A DNA stretch of 64,000 bases from Clavibacter michiganensis (GTDB lineage: Bacteria; Actinomycetota; Actinomycetes; Actinomycetales; Microbacteriaceae): the NCBI RefSeq assembly GCF_016907085.1, contig NZ_JAFBBJ010000001.1:434001-498000 (forward strand), in the 5' to 3' direction. The stretch's first letter is position 1, and every line of letters starts with the position of its first letter. Below, piece after piece: positions 32,839 through 40,908 of the stretch. Below the pieces are notes generated by a model, which saw only the letters and a list, made by a program, of their open reading frames with translations, made no database searches and was not told the DNA's origin. Made by a program: the position numbers and the translations under genes.

Positions 32839-33834
32839 TCGGCGACGCAGGGCGGCGGTGCCGGCGACGACGCCCGAGAGGAGCGCCCCCGCGCCGAGGG
32901 CGACGGCCTTCGCGCGGTTGCGGACGATCCAGACCTGCGGGCTCATCATGCGGGCGCGGTCGCTGAAGATGCCGCGCGCGCCCTGGTCGCCCGCGGTGGG
33001 CGTGTAGAGGTTGGTCGGGAGCATCGGCTGCGTCTTGTCCGCGGCCTGCTGTCCCGTGTAGCCGGTCTTCGCGAGGTAGCCGTCGAGCCAGTTGGCGACG
33101 AAGCGGTTGCCGAGCACCGTCATGACGGTCGGCTCGCCCACCCAGTTGCGGCGCTTCGGCTTCTCCGCCACGGCGGCGATCGCCTGCGCGCCCACCTCGG
33201 GCTCGAAGATCGGCGGCACGGGCTGCGGGTGGTGCGGCAGCTGCGACTTGACCCAGTTGAACTGGATCGTGTTGAGCGCGGGCATGTCGACCGTGGAGAT
33301 CGTGACCTTGCTCTCGTTGTGGATCAGCTCGGTCGTCACCGACTCGGTGAAGCCCTGCACGGCGTGCTTGGCGGCGCAGTACGCGGCCTGCAGCGGGATG
33401 CCGCGGTGGGCGAGCGCCGAGCCCACCTGGATCACGTGGCCCCGGTCGCGCGGCACCATGCGGCTGAGCGCGGCGCGCGTGCCGTTGACGAAGCCGAAGT
33501 AGTTGACCGCGGTGGCGCGCTCGAAGTCGGCCGGATCCGTGGTGAGGAACTCGCCGAAGACGCCGACCATGGCGTCGTTGACCCACAGGTCGATGGGGCC
33601 GAGCTCGTCCTCGACGCGGTCGGCGGCGGCCTCGACGGCCAGGCGGTCGGCGACGTCGGTGGAGATGCCGAGGCCGCGGCGACCGCGTGCCTCGATGTCG
33701 GCGACGGCGCCCGCGAGACCGTCCTCGCCGCGCGCGAGGACGGCGACGTCCCAGCCGCGGTCCGCGAGCTCCCGTACGGTCGCTCGGCCCAGTCCGGCCG
33801 ATCCTCCGGTGACGACGGCGATGCCTCGAGTCAT
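32836..33834 (-). CDS. Short-chain dehydrogenase/reductase with C-terminal membrane anchor
   Basis: This is a 332-residue SDR. The NAD(P) motif is TGGSAGLGRATVRELA and the catalytic Ser-Tyr-Lys set is IQVGSALAHRGIPLQAAYCAAK. An extension of about 80 residues follows the usual 250-residue core (WVGEPTVMTVLGNRFVANWL and on). It ends in a hydrophobic helix AVALGAGALLSGVVAGTAAL followed by RRR, a likely membrane anchor. The layout resembles acyl-CoA or fatty-aldehyde reductase-type SDRs. AAGGAG lies just before the ATG, and a -10 box TACGGT about 40 bases upstream suggests its own promoter. Confidence 0.87.
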   Translation of the reverse strand: MTRGIAVVTGGSAGLGRATVRELADRGWDVAVLARGEDGLAGAVADIEARGRRGLGISTDVADRLAVEAAADRVEDELGPIDLWVNDAMVGVFGEFLTTDPADFERATAVNYFGFVNGTRAALSRMVPRDRGHVIQVGSALAHRGIPLQAAYCAAKHAVQGFTESVTTELIHNESKVTISTVDMPALNTIQFNWVKSQLPHHPQPVPPIFEPEVGAQAIAAVAEKPKRRNWVGEPTVMTVLGNRFVANWLDGYLAKTGYTGQQAADKTQPMLPTNLYTPTAGDQGARGIFSDRARMMSPQVWIVRNRAKAVALGAGALLSGVVAGTAALRRR

Positions 33835-33874
33835 GTGGCTCCTTCGATGGTTGGTGCACGAAGCGTGCTCATCC

Positions 33875-33880
33875 ACCGTA
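33875..33880 (-). promoter_or_regulatory. -10 box TACGGT, SDR promoter
   Basis: On the minus strand TACGGT lies about 40 bases before the ATG at 33834. The short leader contains a small hairpin (GCACG, CTT loop, CGTGC) and AAGGAG. Confidence 0.45.
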
Positions 33881-33932
33881 GGACCGTCGTGTCCCGCCGA
33901 CCGTGCCCGCGGCCCGTCCTGCCAGGCGGCGG

Positions 33933-35621
33933 TCAGCCTTCGCGCTGCAGGTCCTCGCGCACCTGGCGGCGGAGCACCTTCCCGATGAGGGAGGTGGGCA
34001 GCGCATCCACCCGCACCACGCGGCGGGGGACCTTGTACGCGGTGAGGTGCGCGCGGCAGTAGGCGCGGATGGCCGCCTCGTCGAGCTGGGCGCCCGGATC
34101 CAGCACGACCGCGGCCGTGACGTCCTCGCCGCCGTCCTTCGACGGCAGCCCGACGACGGCCACGCCCTGCACGCCCGGCGCGCCGCGCACGACGTCCTCG
34201 ACCTCGCTGGGGGAGACGTTGAAGCCGCCCGTGATGATGAGCTCCTTCATCCGGTCGACGATGGTCGTGAAGCCGTCCGCGTCGACGCGCACGATGTCGC
34301 CCGTGCGGAACCAGCCGCCGTCGAGGAGCGCGGCGCGCGTCTCGTCGGGGCGGCGCCAGTAGCCCTGGAAGACCTGCGGGCCGCGGATGAGCAGCTCGCC
34401 CTCCTCGCCGGGCGCCCGGTCGACGGTCGGGTCCTCGGGATCCACGACGCGCACCTCGGTGCTCGGGAACGGGACGCCCACGGTTCCGGGCCGCCGCGAC
34501 GGGCCGATGGGGTTGCCGAGCGCGACGGGAGACGTCTCGGTGAGGCCGTAGCCCTCGACGAGGTAGCCGCCCGTGAGGCCCTCCCACAGCTCCACCGTGG
34601 AGACCGGCAGGTTCATGGCGCCGGAGATCGCGAACCGCACGCCCGTGAGGTCGACGCGCTTCTCCTTCGCGCCGCGCGCCAGCCGCTCGTAGATGGGCGG
34701 GACGGCGGGCAGGAACGTCGGCGGGTGCTTCCGCGCGGCGGCGAGCACGAGGTCCACGTCGAACTTCGGGAAGAGCACGAGGCGGGCGCCGATGGCCATG
34801 GCGAACGTGAGGCAGAGCGTGAGGCCGTAGGCGTGGAACATGGGCAGCACGCCGTAGACGGTCTCGCCGCCGTCGGCGAGGCCGGGCACCCAGGCACGGC
34901 CCTGCATGGCGTTCGCGTGCAGGTTGCGGTGGGTGAGGATCGCGCCCTTGGGGCTCGCGGTCGTGCCGCTCGTGTACTGCAGGATCGCGACGTCGTCGAG
35001 CTCGGGCTTGGGGCGGGACGCGGCGATGCGGCGGTGGTCGACCAGCTCCTCCCAGGTGACGGTGTCCTTCACGGGCGCGGTGATCGCGGCGCGGGCGCGG
35101 CGGGCGGCGGGCACGGGCAGGCGGAGCTTGAGGCGGGTCGCGAGCGGCATGGCGGCGGGCAGGTCCACCGAGACGATCGTGTCGACGGGGACGTCGCGCG
35201 GCATGTCCTGGATCGTGCCGACGACCGTGTTCCAGGCGATGGCCACGCGCGCGCCGTGGTCCTCGAACTGGTGCCGCAGCTCGCGCGGCGTGTACAGCGG
35301 GTTGTGCTCGACGACGATCGCGCCGAGCCGGAGCACCGCGTAGAAGGCCACGACGTGCTGCGGGCAGTTCGGCAGCACGAGCGCGACGCGGTCGCCCTTC
35401 CGCACGCCGAGGCGGCGCAGGCCCTCGGCGGCGCGGGAGATCTGGTCGCCCATCTCGCGGTACGTCGTCTCGCGGCCGAAGAACTCGAGCGCGACGGCCT
35501 TGGCGTGCCGCTGGATGGAGCGCTCGACCATGTCGACCAGGGATCCGATGACCGGGGGGATGTCGGCCGACACCCCGTCCGCGTAGCTGCGTACCCAGGG
35601 GCGGTCGGCGTCGATGCTCAT
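33933..35621 (-). CDS. Long-chain fatty acid--CoA ligase (copy A)
   Basis: This is a 562-residue AMP-forming acyl-CoA synthetase. Motifs are QYTSGTTASPKGAILTH, VEGYGLTETSPVALG, GWFRTGDIVRVDADGFTTIV and DRMKELIITGGFNVSPSEVED, with lysine in LIGKVLRRQVRE. It is a close paralogue of copy B, five genes away on the same strand, and whole segments such as VLPNCPQHVVAFYAVLRLGA are identical. The difference is greatest in the middle region that lines the acyl pocket, which suggests different chain preferences (inferred). The ATG is six bases after TATCGT. Confidence 0.93.
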   Translation of the reverse strand: MSIDADRPWVRSYADGVSADIPPVIGSLVDMVERSIQRHAKAVALEFFGRETTYREMGDQISRAAEGLRRLGVRKGDRVALVLPNCPQHVVAFYAVLRLGAIVVEHNPLYTPRELRHQFEDHGARVAIAWNTVVGTIQDMPRDVPVDTIVSVDLPAAMPLATRLKLRLPVPAARRARAAITAPVKDTVTWEELVDHRRIAASRPKPELDDVAILQYTSGTTASPKGAILTHRNLHANAMQGRAWVPGLADGGETVYGVLPMFHAYGLTLCLTFAMAIGARLVLFPKFDVDLVLAAARKHPPTFLPAVPPIYERLARGAKEKRVDLTGVRFAISGAMNLPVSTVELWEGLTGGYLVEGYGLTETSPVALGNPIGPSRRPGTVGVPFPSTEVRVVDPEDPTVDRAPGEEGELLIRGPQVFQGYWRRPDETRAALLDGGWFRTGDIVRVDADGFTTIVDRMKELIITGGFNVSPSEVEDVVRGAPGVQGVAVVGLPSKDGGEDVTAAVVLDPGAQLDEAAIRAYCRAHLTAYKVPRRVVRVDALPTSLIGKVLRRQVREDLQREG

Positions 35622-35627
35622 GTCCCC

Positions 35628-35633
35628 ACGATA
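35628..35633 (-). promoter_or_regulatory. -10 box TATCGT, leaderless promoter of acyl-CoA ligase A
   Basis: On the minus strand TATCGT plus GGGGAC precedes the ATG at 35621. This is the first promoter of the lipid-type cluster. Confidence 0.55.
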
Positions 35634-35637
35634 GGGA

Positions 35638-35664
35638 ATGCGCCCGGGGAGATCCCGGGCGCAT
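35638..35664 (-). terminator. Hairpin terminator after the 35686-36615 SDR
   Basis: An 11-bp perfect stem (35638-35648 with 35654-35664) with a GAGAT loop lies between the upstream SDR stop and the promoter of acyl-CoA ligase A. Confidence 0.65.
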
Positions 35665-35685
35665 CGGCCGTGCGGCGGTCGCGGG

Positions 35686-36615
35686 CTACGCGGGGTAGAC
35701 GACCCCGGTCAGCTGCTCGGACGCGTCCCACAGGCGGCGGGCGAGCTCGGGGTCCTTCGACCACGGGCTGGACGCCGCCAGGTGCGGCATGCCGCTCATC
35801 CCGCCTGCGCCCGCGGGTCCGTAGTAGTCGCCCGGGTGCACGCCGAGGCCCGTCGCGGCCTGGATCTGCGGGAGGGCGCCCACGCGCACGTCCTGGCCCA
35901 TCGCCGCCGGCCCGAACTTCGCCGCCAGGTCGCTCATGACGCCCTGGGGTCCGGATCCCGGACCGTTCTTCGCGAGGTTCGTGGAGGTGACGCCGGGGTG
36001 GGCGGCGACGGCCGTGAGGCCCCAGCCGCGCTCCTCGGACAGCGCCTGCAGCCGGCGCATGAAGAGCAGGTTCGCGAGCTTGGCCTGGCCGTACGCCGCC
36101 CAGGGGCTGTAGCGCCGCTCGGACTGCAGGTCGCCGAACGCGATGCGGCCCATCCAGTGCGCGAGGCTCGAGACGACGACCACGCGGGGCGCGTCGGCCG
36201 CCTGGAGCGCGGGCAGGAGCAGACCGGTCAGCGCGAAGTGGCCGAGGTGGTTCGTGCCGAGCTGGATCTCGAAGCCGTCGCGCGTCTCGCGCCGGTCCGG
36301 CGGGGCCATGACGCCGGCGTTGTCGACGAGGATGTCGATCGGCCCGCGCTCGATCTCGCGGTCGGCGAAGGCGCGCACCGAGGCGAGGTCGGCGAGGTCG
36401 AGGGATCCGACCTCCACGTGGACGCCCGGGTGGCGGTCGCGGATGGAGCCGGCCGCGTCCTCGCCGCGCTCCGGATCGCGCGACGTGAGCACGACGGAGG
36501 CGCCGGCCGCGGCGAGCCGGCGCGCGGTCTCGAGGCCGAGGCCGCTGTTGCCGCCGGTGACGACGGCGCGCTTCCCGTCGAGCGGGCTGATGATGATGTC
36601 GGTGGGACGGGGCAC
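35686..36615 (-). CDS. Short-chain dehydrogenase/reductase, retinol-dehydrogenase/WW-oxidoreductase type
   Basis: This is a 309-residue SDR. Visible motifs are TGGNSGLGLETARRLAAAGA, the NAG motif in DILVDNAGVMAPP, NHLGHFALTGLLLPAL, VVVSSLAHWMGR and the Tyr/Lys in AAYGQAKLANLLFM. These mark the sub-family that acts on retinal-like or other lipophilic carbonyls; the substrate is unknown. The GTG start (VPRPTDIII) is set by AGAGGAGT upstream. A terminator separates it from the acyl-CoA ligase gene, so it is a unit apart from that cluster. Confidence 0.88.
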   Translation of the reverse strand: MPRPTDIIISPLDGKRAVVTGGNSGLGLETARRLAAAGASVVLTSRDPERGEDAAGSIRDRHPGVHVEVGSLDLADLASVRAFADREIERGPIDILVDNAGVMAPPDRRETRDGFEIQLGTNHLGHFALTGLLLPALQAADAPRVVVVSSLAHWMGRIAFGDLQSERRYSPWAAYGQAKLANLLFMRRLQALSEERGWGLTAVAAHPGVTSTNLAKNGPGSGPQGVMSDLAAKFGPAAMGQDVRVGALPQIQAATGLGVHPGDYYGPAGAGGMSGMPHLAASSPWSKDPELARRLWDASEQLTGVVYPA

Positions 36616-36736
36616 GCGGACTCCTCTTGCGGGTGGGATCCCCACGCTAGCGACGTCGGCCGGGCGTCGCCCGTGCGGGCGACGAGGGGCCGCGCGCCGG
36701 ACGGCCTCCCCGGGCCGCCGATGGGAGGATCGGGAC

Positions 36737-37090
36737 ATGTGGATGAGACGCGGCCGGGACGGAACCGAGGATGAGCGGGGGAGCGACGGGTCGCACGCGA
36801 TCGGGGTCGGCGCCGTGGTCGTGATCCTCGACGGCGCGGCCGCCACGGGCGATCCCGCGCTCGACGGCGAGCCCGTCGGCCTCGTGGTCGCCTCCGCCTC
36901 CGACGGCCTGCGCAGCGTCAGCCCCGTGCCGACCGCGCGCGGCCGCGCCTGGGTCGTGGAGCTCGGATCCGACGACAACGGCACGGCCGGCCGCCGGGTC
37001 GTCGTGCCGCAGAGCGCCCTGCGCCTCGTGGACGACGCCGACGAGACGGTCTCGGCGCTGCCCGCCGACGACCTGCCGCCGCGCGCGTGA
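36737..37090 (+). CDS. Hypothetical protein, 117 aa
   Basis: This is a small, mostly beta-strand-like protein with a charged N-terminus (MWMRRGRDGTEDERGSDG) followed by HAIGVGAVVVILDGAAATG, VVASASDGLRSVSPVPT and RVVVPQSALRLVDD. I do not recognise a family. GGGAGG precedes the ATG. The stop overlaps the M20 peptidase start (GTGA), so the two are translationally coupled. Confidence 0.7.
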   Translation: MWMRRGRDGTEDERGSDGSHAIGVGAVVVILDGAAATGDPALDGEPVGLVVASASDGLRSVSPVPTARGRAWVVELGSDDNGTAGRRVVVPQSALRLVDDADETVSALPADDLPPRA

Positions 37091-38304
37091 GCGGCGTCGT
37101 GCCGGGTGCCGTCGCCGGCGCCGCGGGCCTCGTGGATCCGGTCGACCTCGCCGCGGAGCTGATCCGCATCGACTCGACCAACCCCGACCTCGTGCCGGGC
37201 GCCGCGGGCGAGACCGCGGTCGCCGCCCATGCCGCCGCGTGGCTGCGCGCCCGCGGCTTCGACGTGCGCGTCCTCGAGGAGGCGCCGGGCCGGCCGACGG
37301 TCCTCGCGACCGCGCGCGGCACGGGCGGCGGCCGGACGATCCTCCTCGATGGGCACCTCGACACCGTGCCGCCCGGCGACCCCGCGCGCGGCGGGCTGCT
37401 CGCGCGCGTCGAGGACGGTCGCCTCCTCGGCCGCGGCGCGTTCGACATGAAGGCGGGCCTCGCCGCGATGATGGTCGCGGCCGACCGCGCCCGCCGGCTC
37501 GGGACGCGCGGCGACGTCGTGCTCGCGCTCGTCGCCGACGAGGAGTTCGGCAGCATCGGCACCGAGGAGGCGCTCCGTGCGCTGGCCAACTCAGGCACGC
37601 GCATCGACGGCGCCGTGATCTCCGAGCCCAGCCAGTCCGAGGCGATCGTCGCCCACCGCGGCTTCGGCTGGTACGAGATCCGGCTGCGCGGGCGCGCGGC
37701 GCACGGCTCGATGCCGGAGCAGGGCGTCGACGCGATCGCGCACGCCGGGCTCGTGCTCCGCGAGCTCGACGCGCTGGCCGACCGCCTCGCCGCGGGACCC
37801 CGCCACCCGCTCCTCGGGACGGGCGCGGTGCGCGTCTCCCGGATCCAGGGCGGCTCGGACGCGGCCACGGTCGCCGACTCGTGCGTCCTCACGATCGAGC
37901 GCCGCTTCCTCCCCGGCCAGTCGACGGCGGATGTGGAGGCCGAGCTGCGCGCGGCGCTCGACGCGGTCGCCGCCCGCACGCCGTCGATGGACGCGGAGCT
38001 CGTCGTGCTCGTCGCCCGCGCGGCCTTCGAGGCGGACGTCGACGGGCCGCTCGCGCGCGCCGTGCTCGACAGCGGCGCGCGCGTCATCGGTTCGCCCGTC
38101 CCGCATCGCGGCGAGCCCTTCTGGACCGACGCCGGGCTCGTGCACGAGGCCGGGATCCCGTGCATCCTCCTGGGCGTCACCGGTGGCGGCGCGCACGCGG
38201 ACGAGGAGTGGGCCGAGGTCGACTCGATCCGCCGGCTCGCGGACGTGCTCGAGGGCGCGATCCTCGACTTCTGCGGGAGCGCCGGGGCGACGCCCGAGGG
38301 CTGA
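37087..38304 (+). CDS. M20 family metallopeptidase (ArgE/DapE-like)
   Basis: This is a zinc-dependent amidohydrolase of 405 residues. Metal and catalytic motifs are LLDGHLDTVPPGD (His, Asp), GAFDMKAGLAAM (bridging Asp) and VADEEFGSIG (catalytic Glu and metal Glu). The C-terminal histidine lies in GVTGGGAHADEEWAEVDS. The dimerisation domain contains HRGFGWYEIRLRGRAAHGS. Members remove acyl groups or cut small peptides; the specific substrate is not clear. It starts with GTG overlapping the upstream hypothetical gene, and its stop is three bases from a convergent gene. Confidence 0.9.
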   Translation: MSGVVPGAVAGAAGLVDPVDLAAELIRIDSTNPDLVPGAAGETAVAAHAAAWLRARGFDVRVLEEAPGRPTVLATARGTGGGRTILLDGHLDTVPPGDPARGGLLARVEDGRLLGRGAFDMKAGLAAMMVAADRARRLGTRGDVVLALVADEEFGSIGTEEALRALANSGTRIDGAVISEPSQSEAIVAHRGFGWYEIRLRGRAAHGSMPEQGVDAIAHAGLVLRELDALADRLAAGPRHPLLGTGAVRVSRIQGGSDAATVADSCVLTIERRFLPGQSTADVEAELRAALDAVAARTPSMDAELVVLVARAAFEADVDGPLARAVLDSGARVIGSPVPHRGEPFWTDAGLVHEAGIPCILLGVTGGGAHADEEWAEVDSIRRLADVLEGAILDFCGSAGATPEG

Positions 38305-38307
38305 GCG

Positions 38308-38814
38308 TCAGTCGCGCGTCGCCGACCGGTGCAGCTCCACGTCGAGCCGTCCCGCGTCGGCGATCGCCGTCATCCACGTGAAGTCCGGCTGGCGGCGGCG
38401 GTCGGTGGGCGAGCCGGGGTTGAGGAGGCGGAGGCCCGAGGGCGTCACGGTGTCCCACGGGATGTGGCTGTGGCCGAAGACGAGCACGTCGGTCTCCGGG
38501 AACGCCGCGTCCATCCGCCGCTCGCGGCCCGTCGACGCTCCGGTCTCGTGCGTGACGGCGAACCGGATCCCCTCGATCACCGCCCGTGCCGTCTCCGGCA
38601 GCCGCGCCCGCAGCCCCGCCGGGTCGTTGTTGCCCCAGCAGGCGAGGAGCCGGGCGGGTCTCGCCTCGAGCGCGTCGAGAGCGGGCTCGTCGACCCAGTC
38701 GCCCGCGTGCACCACGACGTCGGCGGCGTCGATGGCTCGCCACAGCGCCGGCGGCAGGTCCTTCGCGCGCTTCGGGAGGTGGGTGTCGCTGAGGAGCACG
38801 AGCGATGCGGTCAC
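38308..38814 (-). CDS. Metallophosphoesterase, YfcE/MJ0936 type
   Basis: This is a 168-residue calcineurin-like phosphoesterase. Metal motifs are LLSDTHLPKRA (DxH), HAGDWVD (GD), CWGNNDPAG (GNxD), FAVTHETG and VFGHSHIPW (GHxH). The short single-domain form acts on phosphodiesters or nucleotides; the natural substrate is unknown. The GTG start is seven bases after TACCGT. It is convergent with the M20 gene and divergent from the GNAT gene. Confidence 0.9.
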   Translation of the reverse strand: MTASLVLLSDTHLPKRAKDLPPALWRAIDAADVVVHAGDWVDEPALDALEARPARLLACWGNNDPAGLRARLPETARAVIEGIRFAVTHETGASTGRERRMDAAFPETDVLVFGHSHIPWDTVTPSGLRLLNPGSPTDRRRQPDFTWMTAIADAGRLDVELHRSATRD

Positions 38815-38821
38815 CCGGGCA

Positions 38822-38827
38822 ACGGTA
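38822..38827 (-). promoter_or_regulatory. -10 box TACCGT, leaderless phosphoesterase promoter
   Basis: On the minus strand TACCGT plus TGCCCGG precedes the GTG at 38814. Confidence 0.55.
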
Positions 38828-38864
38828 CGCGGGCCCCGCGCCGGGACCCGCCGCCCGGCTCCCG

Positions 38865-38870
38865 TACCCT
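38865..38870 (+). promoter_or_regulatory. -10 box TACCCT, leaderless GNAT promoter
   Basis: TACCCT plus CGAGGC precedes the GTG at 38877. This and the divergent phosphoesterase promoter lie within a 62-base gap. Confidence 0.55.
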
Positions 38871-38876
38871 CGAGGC

Positions 38877-39410
38877 GTGACCCCCGCCACCCGCGACCTC
38901 GTGTCCGCCGACCTCGCCTGGATGGTGCCCCTCAACAACGCGGCCGTGCCCGCGGTCCCGCCCATGGACGCCGCGTCCCTCGGCGAGGTGCTGGGCCACG
39001 CCGACCTCGCGATCGCCGTGCTCGACGCCGACGCGGCCGGTGCGACGCCGGTCGGCATGCTCCTCGCGATGCAGCCCGGCGGCGCCTACGACAGCCCGAA
39101 CTACCGCTGGTTCGCGGAGCACGGCGTCGACGGCCTCTACGTCGACCGGATCGTGGTCGCCGACGGCCACCGGGGGAGCCGGCTCGGCCAGGTCCTCTAC
39201 GCGCGCGTCTTCGACGAGGCCCGGCGGACCGGGCGCCCGGCCGTCACGTGCGAGGTCAACACGCTGCCGCCGAACCCCGGGTCGCTCGCCTTCCACGGTC
39301 GGCTCGGCTTCGTCCGCCTCGCCGAGGTCGTCGACCCCGACGGGCTCCATGCGGTCGCCATGCTGTCCGCTCCCGTGGATCCGGATCCGTCCGACGCGGC
39401 CGCGCGCTGA
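38877..39410 (+). CDS. GNAT family N-acetyltransferase
   Basis: This is a 177-residue acetyltransferase. The acetyl-CoA loop is in DRIVVADGHRGSRLGQVLYARVF (strand, then Arg/Gly-x-Gly motif), followed by CEVNTLPPNPGSLAFHGRLGF, the usual motif B. It resembles the predicted cytosolic GNAT group (COG3818-like); the acceptor is unknown. The GTG start is set by the -10 box six bases upstream. Confidence 0.88.
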   Translation: MTPATRDLVSADLAWMVPLNNAAVPAVPPMDAASLGEVLGHADLAIAVLDADAAGATPVGMLLAMQPGGAYDSPNYRWFAEHGVDGLYVDRIVVADGHRGSRLGQVLYARVFDEARRTGRPAVTCEVNTLPPNPGSLAFHGRLGFVRLAEVVDPDGLHAVAMLSAPVDPDPSDAAAR

Positions 39411-39468
39411 TCCGGCGCGCCATGATGGACGGGACCCCGTCCACCGCCCGCCCCTGAAGGAGGCGCCC

Positions 39469-40083
39469 ATGACCGGCATCACCCGCGGCTTCGTCGGCCG
39501 CCCGCGGAAGGGCCCGGCCGACCGCCTCCCTCCCGGCCAGTACGACACCCAGGGCGGCTGGCCCGTCCTCACCGCCGAGGCCGTCCCGAACCTGCCGGAG
39601 TCGCGCTGGTCGATCGCCGTCGACGGACTGGTCGAGCGCCCGACCTCGTGGGACTGGGACGAGGCGCACGCGCTGCCGCGATCCGAGTACGCGGGCGACA
39701 TCCACTGCGTGACCACGTGGACCCGGCTCGACACGCGCTTCGCGGGCGTCAGCGTCGACACGCTGCTCGACGCGGCGGGCCCGCTCCCGGAGGCGCGCTT
39801 CGTCCTCGCGACCTCGCACTCCGGCTACACGACCAACCTCCCGCTGGATGACCTCCGCGGCGGGCGCGCATGGATCGCGTGGGAGGCCGACGGCCGCCCG
39901 CTCACGCCCGACCACGGCGGACCCGCGCGCCTCCTCGTGCCGCACCTCTACTTCTGGAAGAGCGCGAAGTGGATCGCCCGGCTCACCCTCCTCGACCGCG
40001 ACCAGCAGGGCTTCTGGGAGCGCAACGGCTACCACGACCGCGGCGACCCGTGGCGCGAGCAGCGCTACCAGGGCGACCGCTGA
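39469..40083 (+). CDS. Sulfite-oxidase-like molybdopterin oxidoreductase
   Basis: This is a 204-residue protein consisting of the molybdopterin-binding domain alone. Motifs are the Mo-cysteine in AGDIHCVTTWTRLDTRFAGV, ATSHSGYTTNLPLDDL and HGGPARLLVPHLYFWKSAKW. It has no signal peptide or Tat motif and no dimerisation domain, so it should be a small cytoplasmic enzyme unlike exported MsrP (YedY). A very strong ribosome site (GAAGGAGG) precedes the ATG. Only eight bases separate it from a flavin reductase gene, its probable electron partner (inferred). Confidence 0.9.
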   Translation: MTGITRGFVGRPRKGPADRLPPGQYDTQGGWPVLTAEAVPNLPESRWSIAVDGLVERPTSWDWDEAHALPRSEYAGDIHCVTTWTRLDTRFAGVSVDTLLDAAGPLPEARFVLATSHSGYTTNLPLDDLRGGRAWIAWEADGRPLTPDHGGPARLLVPHLYFWKSAKWIARLTLLDRDQQGFWERNGYHDRGDPWREQRYQGDR

Positions 40084-40091
40084 GCGCGCCG

Positions 40092-40844
40092 GTGTCGGCG
40101 CCCGCGCCCGCGCCCGGACCGGGATCCGCTCGAGAGCCCGCGGTCCCCGCCTCCGTCGGCGGCGAGTGGCGGACGGCGACGATCACGGCGCTCGAGCACC
40201 CGACGCACGCGACGGTCCTGCTGCGCTTCGACGTGCCCGACCGGATCCCGCACCTGCCCGGCCAGCACTGCGTCGTCCGGCTGCGCGCGGAGGACGGGTA
40301 CACGGCCCAGCGCTCGTACTCGATCCTGTCCGCGCCGCACGAGGACGGCGTCGAGCTGCTGATGGAGCGCTACGAGGACGGCGAGGTGAGCGGCTTCTTC
40401 GCCGACGTCGCCCGGGTCGGCGACGCGATCGAGATGCGCCTGCCCATCGGCGGCTTCTTCGTCTGGGACGGCGCGACCCCGGCGGTCGCGCTCGGCGGTG
40501 GCACGGGCGCGGTGCCGCTCGTGGCGATGGTCCGCCATGCGCGGCACCTCGGCGTCCCGCACCTCGTCCGCGTGGCCGTCTCGGGGCGCACGGCGGCCGA
40601 CGTCCCGTGCCGCGCGGAGCTCGAGGACGCGGGCGCGCTCGTCGTGACGACCCGGGAGCGGCACGGCGCGCGCGGCTTCGGGCGCCTCCGCGCCGACGAG
40701 GTGGCGGGGCTCGCCGAGGGCGCGCAGGTGGCCCTCGTGTGCGGATCCACCGCCTTCGCGGGCGGGGCGACGCGCCTGCTGCTCGACGCCGGGGTCGGCC
40801 GCGACGCGATCCGCATCGAGCAGTTCGGCCCGTCGGGGGAGTGA
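40092..40844 (+). CDS. Ferredoxin-NADP reductase-like flavoprotein
   Basis: This 250-residue protein contains an FAD-binding barrel (VLLRFDVPDRIPHLPGQHCV, with RSYSILSAP as the flavin motif) and a nicotinamide-binding half (AVALGGGTGAVPLVAMVRHA, VALVCGSTAFAGGATRLLLDAG). No iron-sulfur or heme domain is present. The N-terminus up to about residue 25 is an Ala/Pro stretch. The start is uncertain: GTG at 40092 is the first standard codon after the upstream stop. It lies directly behind the molybdopterin protein and probably passes NAD(P)H electrons to it. Confidence 0.85.
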   Translation: MSAPAPAPGPGSAREPAVPASVGGEWRTATITALEHPTHATVLLRFDVPDRIPHLPGQHCVVRLRAEDGYTAQRSYSILSAPHEDGVELLMERYEDGEVSGFFADVARVGDAIEMRLPIGGFFVWDGATPAVALGGGTGAVPLVAMVRHARHLGVPHLVRVAVSGRTAADVPCRAELEDAGALVVTTRERHGARGFGRLRADEVAGLAEGAQVALVCGSTAFAGGATRLLLDAGVGRDAIRIEQFGPSGE

Positions 40845-40908
40845 CGCCGGCCGCCCCGCGGGCCACACTGGGGCGGACGGCGACGGAGCCGCCGGGAGCG
40901 GGTGCCGC

